A DNA stretch of 64,000 bases from Urophycis tenuis (GCA_036785325.1 JAXIVH010000019.1:1585069-1649068), one strand, 5' to 3'; numbered from the stretch's first letter, positions 8,725 to 19,467 are shown. A program made the numbers and translations. Notes: generated from the sequence alone by a model not told the origin.

Positions 8725-11514
8725 TAGTCGGTGGGCCGAGCTTCGATATTGTGAATTTCGTAAATTCCCATCGGGTGTGTACGATTTTTTTTACTGATGA
8801 CATTTAAAAAAATCACCTAAGCACTACAGACATTGTTTCCAACTTTGTTTCGCGCACATGAGACGTAAAAACCATTCAAAATGGTCACATTTTTAAACTG
8901 GCAAATTCACAAGACTGCTACAGAAATCCGCTGCGTTCCCTTGACAACAGGAAGTAAACAACGAGGGGTGACGCTTGTGTGCCGCTCTCTTGAATGAATG
9001 AATGCATTTTTGCCATAAACTTCTAAAATTGACTGTTTGTAATACTTTTGTGTATACGCATTTGCAACAGCTCTACCATAGGATAACGGACTGTAGTCTT
9101 GCTGATGTGGAACACCTTTCTGCTGCAGATTATGGACTTCCAACTTCAGAGGTATCGATAGAAAGATGTTGGTAGCATTTTGTCTACACAGATGACACTA
9201 TCTACAGACACGTATATGGGCATATAAGCTGAATTTGGATAACATCCAAGATGTGCCAGCTAATGTTGGATACCACCGAGAGTGCTACATGCTCTTCACC
9301 AACAAAGAGCATATTGCAAGAGCACTCAAGAGGAGAGAAAAGGCAGCTCAAGACAGTGAAGGTTTGTATTAATATATTCTAATTCTCTATGAGGATCTGG
9401 TTTCTACAAGTAGAACTAGAAATCAATGATGAACTGCCAGTCATGAAATGTATGTATACCCCTGTGGTCAGCACCCTGGCGAGAGTGTAGCATATGTGTA
9501 AAATATTGTAGGTTTTTTTGTGCCTGCGCATTGTTATAAGTGTCCCAATGTGTTTCCTGGACTAAAGCAAGATAAACAGCATCTACCCTCTGTTTTTACC
9601 TTTATTGAGAGACATAGTATGAAATAGAGTACTCCCCAAAAGGGTAAGGTATACAGTATGTGAGTGGAGCAGAGCGGAGCGCTCTAGAATCTTTGGTGAT
9701 AACTGAGAAAGAGATGAAACTCTCACTTGCACAGTACACACTATGTACATAGAGTACATAGCAAAGTTCTTAAAAGAGAGAGAAACCACATGCTTCTACA
9801 CCACCACTGTTCAAATGTGTATTGGTGCGTTATGCATCTGATTCATAATTTCAAGCAGCACTTCCCTGTCACATCATCAACACACGTAACGGCATACTAC
9901 TGCTGAGAGGGATTTTCATTTTTTACCACAATAACATGCAATATGTACCACAAGTAGTGGGGAGTATGCATTCACATTGCAGACAGCATGTACTGTATAT
10001 TGATACAAGGGTGCAATGTTACAAGCCATATTATGAATATACAGTGGACAACACAGGGAAGGCACACAAAAAGCAGTGCAATTTGTAGGATTAGTTCATA
10101 GCAGATTCAGGAATAGAAACAGTGTGTACCAGCATGAAAGTGTAAAGTGCTAGTGAATCTGTGTGACATAATCAGCTGCCCTTAGGTTATCTGGGTGTGA
10201 GGTGCTGCAGTAACAGGTGGGTTCAGACGGGGAAGGAAAATGGAGTTCAGGGAGAATGGGAGAGGCAAGGTATTCATGAGGCAGCTAGATTCAGTTATTC
10301 AGTCTGAAATGTTCTGCAACTGAGGCTGTGAAGCTCTTTCACTGATGCAAGGGGGCAGAAGAGGCCATGGGAGGGGTCCTGCACAATACTGATGGCATTG
10401 CAAATGGCCTGAGTAGTGCAAGCAGCAGAGATGCTCTTCGTTGACAGTTCCCTCTCCACAGTCAGCATGTGGTCAAGGGGATCTCAATGGTGAAGGCTGA
10501 GAGGGTGGGTGTTGGGGAAGTGAGCCTGAAGTCACCATCACTTCTTGGGTCTTGATGTCCTTCCCATGTACTGTGTGTGTTGTCTAGATACAGAAAAGGT
10601 TGAAGTAAGATAAAGACTGGAGTTAGATAATGACCAGGTTGCCAGACAGACATTACACAGAATTATGCCTGTGAGAACATCACATTAGAGTACACTTTTG
10701 CATCTTCACATTTGAACAGAGAAGTGCTTGCCACTGTTCACACATTTGGACAGAGAAGTTTGGAATTTAACAGGGGAAAGATGCACAGATTCAACATAAG
10801 ATTATAGTAAAATAAATACTAGGTAGTTGTTGATCAAATAATACACACCAAATCCTAGTGTAAAGACAACATATCTCTTGTTGTAACAGAACATTCTTAC
10901 TGATTTTGGATATCTTGTTCATTTGGATTTACAGACTGAATACATATTTTAATATTCAATAGCAAGACATTACATGGATTCTTTTCAACCAAAACAGTGT
11001 GTTGTTAAGAAGCTTATGGCTATAGTTCGCCATGGCTATTGTTCTCACAAACAAAATACAGTATTTTCATGGAAAAGTATATGACTTGCTGTCTTTATAT
11101 GCTACAAACATAACAAGCAATATTCACATGTCGAAGTGTCAATGTAAAACAAATCTTACCTGGTCTAACGGAGATACACGCACTCATTTCTTCCTTCCAT
11201 CCAGTTGGATGTTTACTTCCTGGCTTTGGAGTGACGCCGGTTAAACGAATAACGTGATTGGTTAACTCAATTCAACAACGTCACAACACAAGCTGTGATT
11301 GGAGCTCAACCAAAGCTCAACCCACCACAATTTTGTGATCGTCTCTCGAAATTATCTCTAAATTACATGTAAATGTGCAACAATTCACGGTGGAAACAAT
11401 CAGTAAAGTGTTATAATTATTTAAACAGTCGATTTTAAAATATGAGCTACACACCTTGGGGGAATATCTAAACTCAAAAACTAAGCGAGATAGAGGGACT
11501 CGGCCCACTGCCTA
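8725..11514 (+). mobile_element. 2.79-kb DNA transposon inserted in the tapasin membrane exon
   Basis: The ends are inverted repeats: left TAGTCGGTGGGCCGAG, right (reverse complement) TAGGCAGTGGGCCGAG, 14 of 16 identical. The flanks are ATG at 8722-8724 and ATG at 11515-11517, a 3-bp target duplication whose removal restores the exon frame. Inside, 9230-9362 encodes VGYHRECYMLFTNK followed by a basic stretch and a splice-like donor, similar to the N-terminal Cys/His part of transposase-like proteins common in fish. The rest has many stops, so it is a decayed or non-autonomous copy. The superfamily is uncertain; a 3-bp TSD would fit PIF/Harbinger, CACTA or Academ types. Confidence 0.85.
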
Positions 11515-11517
11515 ATG

Positions 11518-11581
11518 GTGATGGTTGGCATGGCGCTGGTGCTCTACGGAATCATCCAGCTGGCATTCTGGAACATTACTG
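11518..11581 (+). pseudogene. tapbp: Tapasin membrane exon, 3' piece
   Basis: Directly after the target duplication the sequence encodes VMVGMALVLYGIIQLAFW, a hydrophobic helix in register with the 5' piece, then NIT and a phase-1 donor at 11582. At the position where mammalian tapasin has the TAP-contacting lysine in the helix, this copy seems to have Gln (CAG). Confidence 0.8.
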
Positions 11582-11770
11582 GTACTGTACCATAAAGTAG
11601 TAATACTAGTACTGTTACTACTGTATAGTAGTAGTAATACTATTACTGTTACTATTGTATAGAAGTAATACTAGTACTGTTACTACTGCTATACTATTGC
11701 ACATCACTACTACTACTACCACCACCATCACTACTACTATTACTACTACCTCTACATAATATCACCAGTC
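11582..11770 (+). repeat. Trinucleotide-rich (TAC/ACT)n intron sequence
   Basis: Runs of TACTAC, AGTAGT and CACCAC triplets follow the donor. The rest of this intron to 12035 shows no feature. Confidence 0.7.
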
Positions 11771-12035
11771 CCTCTAGGATTCTGCAGATTTTGTGATTCT
11801 CCAGATTGCAGGAATTATTGCAGTTAAATAATACATTGTTGGTTCAAGTCAAGGAATTTGTTCAGTAATAATGAAACAATACCGTGTGACCAGAGTCAGT
11901 GTAAACAGAGATGTCATAATCCAGGTGTTCGTCATAACAATGCTGATAAAGAATGGTGTGCTCCAGGTGTGTGTGTGTTCATGGCTGTACCTTCCCCATA
12001 GCCCTACTTCTAATGCTGTGTTTGTCTCCACACAG

Positions 12036-12164
12036 GTTCAGACCAGGTCCCACCAAAGGAGGTGAGGTGATGTCTCAGGGTCTCATCAAGTCAACATCGC
12101 CACACCTCCCAGCAGTGATGTAGAGTCTTCTGCCTTCTTCTTGTACCAACAGAAAGACCAATGA
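12036..12164 (+). CDS. tapbp: Tapasin cytosolic tail exons and stop
   Basis: Exon 12036-12061 (26 bp, phase 1 to 0) and exon 12153-12164 give GSDQVPPKEKDQ and TGA. The last five residues KEKDQ fit the KxKxx ER-retrieval pattern of ER membrane proteins. Borders are CACAG/GTTC, GAG/GTGAGG and CAACAG/AAAG. Confidence 0.65.
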
Positions 12165-12365
12165 ACCCGGAGCCCGTCACCGTGGAAACTCTTCATCAGA
12201 GCAGCGCTGCCTGTCCTGCTGCCACCTTGTGGACAGACGCTGTAGTCTGGGGCTCAACCAGTCCTTCAGTTGGCTTTTCTACTGGGAGGTGGAAATGCTT
12301 TGTGTGTGTGACCATCACCTTGTTCATTCTGGACTCTATGCCTGGACTATTGGCACTTTATTCAA

Positions 12366-12371
12366 AATAAA
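12366..12371 (+). terminator. tapbp: Tapasin polyadenylation signal AATAAA
   Basis: AATAAA about 200 bp after the stop codon, in otherwise featureless 3' sequence. Confidence 0.55.
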
Positions 12372-14035
12372 TTATGGGGGGTCCTTCAAATTAAAAGTTA
12401 TATACTGTTATGTATTATGTTGGTCAACACTCTTACAACTATACAAATAGTTGTATGTTTATTGTAAAGTGTATAACCTTGTCTACTCTTCATGAACAGA
12501 TTGAACACCTACCTCGGACATGGCTCCACGCGTTGCAGGCTTCTTTGAAAACAAATGCTCATGGCTGGCGTAGAAGCAGGAGCGTCGTCAACGAGTTGTG
12601 TTACGACAGTGTCGTAAAGACCTACTCCCCCCCCCGAGAAAAATGCGAGCAGGAATGGCCAAAGTTGCATAGTGGGGCTTTAAGGTATCTTGTCATTAAT
12701 AAGCCTATACTTCAATGCTCATTGTGTGCATACCAATGTAGACAAAGTAGGCCAGTGTAATGGTTTGAAACTCTACCTTTCATATTGAGCTGCAAGTGTG
12801 AATCCCAACCTCTGCATTGTTTTTAAGTCTTCAGTTTTAAGTCCCATATTCACAACCCCTCCCCTCCCCAACCTGGACTGAGTCCTGAGTTATTACTTCC
12901 ATACTGGCAGTAACTCTACTTTACTACTCTAATATTTGCTGTGTATTTGTCTCCTACTGTTTCCATCATTGTCTTCTATTTCTACTGTCTATATTGAATG
13001 CATGTTCATCTTGCAGTGTAATACTCTGTTGCACTACCACCATGGCACACATTCTTTTAGAGCACCTTACCATGGCCAGTGAATCACAGGGTGAGTCCCT
13101 GTCACTGCTAGTGTGTGCTGCTATCACCAGGTGACACATACCAGTAGGGACCAAAAAGTAACTCCACCAGGTTTGGTACCACCGTGCTAATACCTATTGG
13201 GTTCTTGCCCTTTCTGCTGCTTGGCCTGTCTGGTTCCTGCAGGGTTCTGTGTGGCAGGTCTCCAGCAGGGTGCAGGGTGCTGATTAGGAGCCTGGACCTA
13301 ATGGGCACTCTTATAAAGCTGCAGGGATTCCTGACCAGGCTCTCTGTGCTTCCTGCTCTGGCCCCTACACCATGACACTATGACAACAACCCTCGCCCCC
13401 ACAGACACCTGCCTGCTGCAGACTGAAGGCCCCAGCCTGCCTGCCACATTATAGTGTGTTGTGGCAACCATACGAAGTGAGCTATCCCACGTTGGCAGTG
13501 TTTGCCCCCCAGGCTGAGGACGACGCCCACCAGACACGGCGGCCAGTCACAGCGGTGTACGACCGGAGCCTTAGGTAGGTGCAGTCAGACGGTACCCAAG
13601 ACGGGTGGCTAGTGTGTCCGACTGCGTGTCTTGTGCTGTCCCGTCCAGACGTTGGAGACCCTGGGGGGTGACCCTGTGGAGTGGGGGGTGTGGCAGGATG
13701 CCTCACAGAGCTGTAGGGAGGGCGCCACGCCCCTCGCTGTGGAGACCCTTTTTAACACTCTCATCACCTTGTCTGGAGATGTGTTTGTACACACTGCTGC
13801 TCTCCCTGAACGTCATGGGCAGCTGCAGGTTGATACTGGGGGTGGACAGTGTTGGTGGTCTCATTAGCGCCCCCATACAGTGGGTCAAATATCACTTCTT
13901 TACATTGATGTGCATTTTATTTATCTTCCTTTCTGTGTCATATGTGTGTTCTTTATAAGCTACTGGAGACCTTGAATTTCCCTCAGGATAATAACAATAA
14001 TATAATAATGAAATTATTCTATCTATTCTATTTGA
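12372..14035. other. Intergenic stretch with one exon-like segment
   Basis: No recognisable gene. A segment at about 13461-13577 on the + strand reads PYEVSYPTLAVFAPQAEDD and continues open to a GTAGGT donor-like site. An acceptor-like site CCGTCCAG ends at 13649, and the following sequence is open for about 300 bp. Neither could be assigned. A low-complexity promoter or pseudogene remnant is equally possible. Confidence 0.3.
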
Positions 14036-14386
14036 CATGATAGGGCGGTACGGTGGTGCAGTGGTTAGCACTGTCGCCTCCCAGCAAGAGGGTTCTGGGT
14101 TCGAATCCACCTGGGACCCGGGACCTTTCTGTGTGGAGTTTGCATGTTCTTCCCGTGCTTGCGTGGGTTCTCTCCGGGTACTCCGGCTTCCTCCCACAGA
14201 CCAAAAACATGCAGGTTGGGGATTAGGTTAATTGGTGTCTCTAAATTGACCATAGGTGTTTATGTAAGTGTGAATGGTTGTTTGTCTCTATATGTTAGCC
14301 CTGTGATTGGCTGGCGACCCGTTGTAGCTGGATTGGCTCCAGCGACCCTCTAGAGGATAAGCGGTATAGAAAATGACTGACTGACT
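14036..14386 (+). mobile_element. tRNA-derived fish SINE
   Basis: It starts GGGCGGTACGGTGGTGCAG (box A region) with box B GGTTCGAATCC about 50 bp later, followed by the conserved body (TGTGTGGAGTTTGCATGTTC) and the tail region AGCGGTATAGAAAATGA. This is the widespread teleost tRNA-SINE layout. Open frames inside are chance. Confidence 0.85.
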
Positions 14387-14925
14387 ATTCAACATGGCTG
14401 GATCTGGATCAACTGATCTCAGTCTGTAGACAGTTGATTGGTCAAACTGTGTGATTGGTTGGAACAAAAACCTGCAGCCACACGGCCCTTTGTGGAATAG
14501 TTTGGACTCCATCCATCTACTCCATCTCATGCCCAAGTCAGGTTTTGTCCTTTGTCCTTTGTTGTTTGTGCCCTCAAAAGAGTTTTTTTTGTTTGCACCT
14601 TGTCCAATAAAAGGCTGCTTACTTTGAAACTGAATTTCAAATTTGGGCTCTGACATCAGTCTTGTCACGTTCCTCTCTTTCAGAATTCACATTGATTAAG
14701 TGTGGTTTCACTTGTCAGACAGCAACACATCTTCATTGCTGCTATTGTGCAGCAAAAATTATCAATCGCTCACAGTTTATAAGACACTTAGAAATACACC
14801 AGGAGGAGGAGGATGTTGCAGCTCCCAAAGAACAAACAAAGGCCCCCACAGCACCCAGTGCCCCCCCCCCCCCCCCCCCCCCCCACAGCACCCACCCTGC
14901 CTCCAGTGTTGTTCTGCCACAGGAA
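14387..14925 (+). other. Zinc-finger-like host sequence interrupted by a gypsy element
   Basis: After a CTCTCTTTCAG acceptor, the + strand from 14684 encodes CYCAAKIINRSQFIRHLEIH, a C2H2-like finger, then a Pro-rich stretch with a long C run (14862-14884). Sequence after the gypsy LTR (17552 on) continues with a similar C run and a basic, finger-like segment. This resembles a multicopy fish protein family that I cannot name. The left flank (14387-14660) contains nothing else recognised. Confidence 0.45.
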
Positions 14926-15078
14926 CCCGGGCCACGAGAGGACTACACTGGGGGCAAACCTATGCAGCTGGGACGAAACCAGCTAAGCGCAGAGGAACGG
15001 GAACGACGGAGGGCTAACAACTTCTGCCTCTACTGTGGAGGACCTGGTCACTACCTCGCCACCTGTCCTAGCCGTTAA
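14926..15078 (+). pseudogene. gypsy gag C-terminus with zinc knuckle
   Basis: The stretch encodes GKPMQLGRNQLSAEERERRR and then CLYCGGPGHYLATC, a CX2CX4HX4C knuckle, ending at TAA. It is fused in frame to the upstream Pro-rich host sequence, so the apparent 138-codon frame is a chimera. Confidence 0.75.
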
Positions 15079-15283
15079 ACCGGAGGGCTCTCTAGCCAGG
15101 GGAAGCATCCTAGCGGGCCGGGCTAGTATACATCTGTCTTCCCGTCCCCGAACCCAGTTACATGCCACCATCTGTTGGAAGGACCAGACGCTAGAGCTCC
15201 TAAGGGTCCTTGATTCTGGAGCGGACGAGAGTTTTTTGGACACGAGGTTGGTGAAACAGCTGGGCTGCCCACCGAGCTACTAG
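15079..15283 (+). pseudogene. gypsy aspartic protease fragment
   Basis: The open stretch contains LRVLDSGADESFLD, the retropepsin active-site motif, and stops at TAG just after. Downstream RT is deleted. Confidence 0.7.
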
Positions 15284-15330
15284 AGGAGCCACTGGAGGCG
15301 AACACACTCGACGGGAGGCTACTGGCTCGA

Positions 15331-16108
15331 GTCACCACCCGCCGGACGCACTATCTCGACTGTTTGAGAGAGAGGAAACATCTGTAGAGCCTGACACTCT
15401 TGTACCCAGAGCCTGTCTTATTGGAGCAGCCACCTGGGAGATTGAGAGGGAGGTAAGGAGGGCTCTGCAACACCAGCCTGACCCGGGTAATGGCCCCCTG
15501 GGCCGTCTGTTTGTACCTCCCTGTCCGATCATCGGTGTTACAGTGGGGCCACTCCTCCAGACTCTCATGCCACCCTGGAGTGACGCGCTCTCTGGCGTTC
15601 CTGCGCAGGTGGTTCTGGTGGCCAGGCATGAGGCCGGATGTTCAGACCTTTGTTTCGGCCTGTTCCGTCTGTGCTCAGAATAAGACCTCCAACCGACCAC
15701 CACCTGGGCTCCTGCAGCCGCTTCCCATACCACGTCGTCCATGGTCTCATCTGTCCCTGGATTTTGTCTCCGGATTGCCTCCCTCTAAGGGTATGACTGT
15801 GGTACTCACTGTAGTCTTTGCCTAAACTGCCCACAGCCAAGGAAGCAGCCGAGCTCCTGGTTTCAGTGGTGTTCACAGTACATGGCCTGCCCCTGGACAT
15901 TGTCTCTGACAAAGGTCCACAATTCACCTCAGCAGTGTGGAAGTCCTTCTGCCGTGCCATCGGAGCCACCGTAAGCCTGACCTCAGGGTTCCATCCCCAA
16001 GCTAACGGACAAGCAGAAAGGGCAAATCAGAAGCTGGAGTCCACGCTGCCCTGTTTGGCGTCCTCCAACCCCACTTCCTGGTCATCGCAGCTTCCATGGG
16101 TGGAGTAG
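15331..16108 (+). pseudogene. gypsy integrase, frameshifted
   Basis: The region carries an HHCC-type finger (CHPGVTRSLAFLRRWFWWPG and CSVCAQN), then catalytic motifs LDFVSGLP (D), VSDKGPQFTS (D) and HPQANGQAERANQ (E). Two frames are needed: one ends at TAA 15823-15825, the other runs 15818-16108 and stops at TAG. Shifts also occur between the RNase H remnant and the finger. Confidence 0.8.
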
Positions 16109-16159
16109 GCCCACAACACCCTGCCCACATCAGCCACAGGTCTGTCTCCCTTTCAATGT

Positions 16160-16775
16160 GTTTATGTGTTTACGTTTCTTAGATAATGCCATAATGATCA
16201 TTGATTTGTCTTACCGAATTGTATGCCAGTCCACACCACTAGGACACGCACAAGCCACCTGCTGCCTAACGTACGTAATGCAAAGGGCTGCGCTCGTGCC
16301 CTCTCTCACACAGCGGATACTGAATGATAAATCTAAACTTGAATGTGTTGCTGTTTGTTTAAATAACCATGAAATACTTGGTCAAAATTCCATTAAACCT
16401 GACTGATACATGCAGCATATGTCACTTAAAGGAATTAATATTGACTGAAATACACGGTAAAACGTTCGACTGTCATCGCACACTATTTATATTTTCACAA
16501 CGGAATACAAAACAGGAAAACATACTGTGTAAGTAGTTTATTTGACTTTTAATGAGATAGAGAGATCAGCTATGTGGTGAATGTCAGGCGAATGTCTAAT
16601 TTCAAGCTCTAAGTTTCATGTCCACCGCGGTCAGCTCAGCTCAGCTCGCTGTTGTGCGCTGACTCAGTGGGACGACGACATAAGTGATCTCTTTTCAATC
16701 ATTTGTAATAAATGAAACGACTATTTAGTGAAATCAAAGTCCGATGCTGCAAACAAAATAGACATTTTTATCTTG
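16160..16775. other. Unidentified 0.6-kb insertion within the gypsy element
   Basis: AT-rich DNA interrupts the gypsy coding sequence between the integrase tail and the segment reading PPLFPSQE. No coding sequence, terminal repeat or clear target duplication is seen. Confidence 0.45.
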
Positions 16776-17105
16776 TTGCCAACCTGCCTCCGCTGTTTCC
16801 CTCTCAAGAGAGGGAAACAGCGGAGTCTCCAGCTGCCCCGCACTCTCAAGGTCCATCCAGCCTTTCATGTTTCCCTGCTCAAACCTGTCCATATCAGGCC
16901 TCTGCTCCCTCCTCCCCCGGCCCCTCCACCCTCCCGGCTCATTGAAGGCCAGCCGGCGTTCACTGTGCGCCGGATTTTGGACTCCCGAGGCCGAGGCCTG
17001 CAGTACCTTATTGACTGGGAGGGTTGTGGACCTGAAGAGCGGAGCTGGGTTCCCAGGCAGCAGGTTTTGGTGTCGATTTCGTCCGGGCCTTCCACCGTGC
17101 TCTGA
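16776..17105 (+). pseudogene. gypsy polyprotein C-terminus with chromodomain
   Basis: The frame reads HPAFHVSLLKPV and then a chromodomain-like segment (RRILDSRGRGLQYLIDWEG, then RSWVPRQQVL), ending at TGA. A perfect 17-bp inverted repeat (16789-16805 / 16808-16824) marks a rearranged junction just upstream. Confidence 0.75.
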
Positions 17106-17161
17106 GAAACCTGGAGGACCGCCTGGGGGCACTCCTCGGGGGGGGGGGGGGGGGGGGGTAC

Positions 17162-17551
17162 TGTCACGACCCGCCGGCCGTGATCTGGCAGCTGGGCTGC
17201 TGGTGGGCGTGGTCGCTGCAACCCCAGCCTACACACCTGCTGCTCATCTCATCACTCCTGCACTCCTGTTCCTCTTCACGCAATCAACTCTCCTATAAAG
17301 ACCGGTCTGACCTTCCAGTCCCCGCCGGATCGTCGTATCAGCTCACCGTCTCATCCTCAGCCTGAACCCAGATCTGCTCGCCAGCACAGCCCAGACCGAG
17401 AACTCTGGAACCCGGACCCCATTCCCGCACTCAGAGTCATTAGATGCGCCAGCAACTCTCACCACGACCTGTTTTAGTGTCACTCCAATAAAATCTCTGT
17501 AAACCACTCCACCTCCGGTCTGCGTTTGAGTTCGGGTCACCAGTCCTGACA
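17162..17551 (+). repeat. 3' LTR of the chromodomain gypsy element (390 bp)
   Basis: It begins TGTCACGACC after a purine tract and ends CAGTCCTGACA, with an AATAAA at about 17488. TGTCA/TGACA are inverted ends. Confidence 0.8.
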
Positions 17552-18887
17552 CCCAGAGCACCCAGTGCCCCCCCCCCCCCCCCCCCCCCACACAGCACCC
17601 AGTGGCCCCTGCAGAGCGTTCAGACAGCCCTAAAACATATCGTCACATAATACACAGAAAACGAAAGAAGGTCACTGGTCCCCACTGCAAAGTGAGGTTC
17701 AACAAAAAAAAAAATCAGAACACACTGAAAAGAAAGCGTACGCAGCACTTTGAGACAGTGTGGAAGGACAGGTTTTTGGCCTGTCAGTGTGTCCATGTTA
17801 GACATGGTGTGTTTGCAGTAGAGAAATCTTTTAGTGGTCCTACAACAGCCATACACGTGATAAAGAATACTTGGGGGCCAACACAGAAGGTGATGTGTGA
17901 AGTCGACCAGTGACTTCAGAATGGTGACTTTGCAGTAAGGAGAGGGATGTTGCCTCATGAGTGCCACCATTTACAATCTTTATTATATGGCTATTATATA
18001 TATATATATATATATTTACTGTATTCACTGTCAACTGACTAACATGAATGTTTTCCTCATGAATGTATGTTTTCATTCAATCATCAAGGTCAGAAGAAGA
18101 CAGAGTGCGGGACAGAAAAAGGTGACGTGAGTGAAAAGGACTACAGGTGAGAGGTCATGTGATGAATTATTATGTCGTCAAACTATTGCTTGAAGACGAC
18201 AGCCTAACCCCTCCACTCATTTCAGGGTGTGGAAGAGGTGTCTCTTAAAAACCTCAGGCATTCAGAAGCTGCCTCTGAAGCATCAGGTATTGTTCAAAGC
18301 ATTTGTTGTACACACATCCATCAAGGTTGTAGAGGTGGGATGTTGGTTTGCTCTGCAGTCATTTCTCCGTTTTCATTAGACCAGTATACTTAAAATCAGC
18401 CACTGATTTTACATCTTGAATTGTAATTGTGCCTATAAGCACCATAATCCGTTTCCTTTCTAGAGGAAGCTGAGAACATACCAGGACTGGGAACAGGGAA
18501 CAGGGTATGTTGCCTGCTATAGGCTTTTCTTATTTCACTGTTTTCTGCCTTCTGCAACCCTTACTTTAACAGTTGTTTTCTTTATTTTGGATGAGGAGGA
18601 TACTCTGCTTCAGGACACCATGGAGGCAGCAAGGTGGTGTAGCAGCACAACATTGAAGGGGAAACGTTCCCTTCCCTGAGTACTCTCCATGGAGAAGAAA
18701 GATGTCTTGAGGGCAGTGGAACTCCTCCGTCAGTCCAATCACTGGATCCAGAGGAGGAGGATGAGGGAACCATTCATGTTCCTTTTTGCTTTACAAGATG
18801 ATCACGAGGCATTTTGCCAAGAAATAATGGACAAAAGGCAAATGCAGGCGTGTTCATTCACTGAGCCCCTAGCCCCTACAAATGTCC
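17552..18887 (+). other. Continuation of the zinc-finger-like host sequence, decayed
   Basis: From 17602 a 103-codon frame reads KKVTGPHCKVRFNKKKNQN and later GVFAVEKSFSGPTTAIHVIK, ending at a TGA. Its second part resembles a multicopy fish protein segment I recall but cannot name. Further pieces at 18230-18310 and 18689-18860 (MEKKDVLRAVELLRQSNHW) look exon-like with several stops between. Function unknown; probably a dead multicopy gene or transposon passenger. (AT)n lies at 17995-18013. Confidence 0.35.
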
Positions 18888-19139
18888 TGTCATGGTCTGT
18901 GTCTTTTGTTCCCTGTTGTCCTCCTGTTTTATTTTGAAGTTCACTGTCCTGTCTTCCTGTGTGTTCCGTGTCTGTGTTGTGTCCTGTGTTGTAGTCTGTT
19001 CCCTGAGCCTGGTGTTCCTGTGTTCCTCCTGTTGTCTGTGAGTTCAGGTCAAAATTGTAAGTAAAAATAAAGTTCATTGTTCACCCAGCTGTCTCTACCA
19101 GCGTCTGCATTTGGGTCCAGTCCCCTGCAGTTTCTGACA
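18888..19139 (+). repeat. Probable solo LTR (gypsy type)
   Basis: It begins TGTCATGGTCTGTGTC and ends GCAGTTTCTGACA, with AATAAA at about 19067, the size and ends of a gypsy LTR. No internal region or clean target duplication was found. Confidence 0.55.
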
Positions 19140-19408
19140 CCTACATGGTTTGTGAAATGTACAGACTCTCTCTCTGGTACAATCATATACAGTAGGTTTC
19201 TGTACAGAGGTGTATGTTTTTGTTTCTGTTCTGGGGATAAGATAGAAAAACTGTTTTAAATATAGGCAGAATGGATAAAATTATGGACAATATATATATA
19301 ATTGTTTCCTTATTTTAGGCAACGCTGGCCATAGGTGCTGCGTTGCTGTTTGTGAATGTGCTGCATGGTCTCCGCCACCAGATGGCGTCCGAAAATTAGC
19401 CAAGGCTC

Positions 19409-19467
19409 AATGTGGGCGGAGTCAAACGTTGATGTGGGCGGGATTTGACGTTTGACTCCGCCCACAT
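19409..19467 (+). repeat. 21-bp inverted repeat with GC-box-like arms
   Basis: AATGTGGGCGGAGTCAAACGT is mirrored exactly by its reverse complement after a 17-base loop. Confidence 0.8.

Larger units (their letters stand above)
4391..12371 (+). pseudogene. tapbp: Tapasin-like gene (TAP-binding protein), multiply disrupted
   Basis: Exons follow the tapasin plan: N-terminal domain (ECWFV motif), IgV-like, IgC-like, membrane segment, short cytosolic tail. Recognised exons are 4479-4643, 4858-5105, 6747-7076, 7664-7988, 8693-8724 joined to 11518-11581, 12036-12061 and 12153-12164, with AG/GT borders. Internal introns are phase 1 until the tail. Phase arithmetic shows exon 4858-5105 is 2 bp too long and 7664-7988 is 1 bp too long, matching frameshifts visible in translation. 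A 2.79-kb transposon splits the membrane exon. Tapasin bridges class I heavy chain to TAP in the ER and edits peptides; a class I gene lies 33 kb away. Assembly errors could explain the small shifts but not the insertion. Confidence 0.85.
14926..17551 (+). mobile_element. Internally deleted chromodomain gypsy element with 3' LTR
   Basis: Ordered pieces on the + strand are: gag end with a CCHC knuckle, protease (DSGA), the last residues of RNase H (DALSRLF), integrase, chromodomain, G-rich purine tract (17139-17158) and a 390-bp 3' LTR. RT and most of RNase H are missing between about 15283 and 15330, and about 0.6 kb of foreign DNA (16160-16775) splits the region after integrase. There is no 5' LTR. 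Closest in layout to fish chromoviruses of the sushi type. Confidence 0.8.

Noticed and set aside
14028..14260. Four overlapping short frames around 14.1 kb
   Set aside because: All lie within the tRNA-derived SINE.
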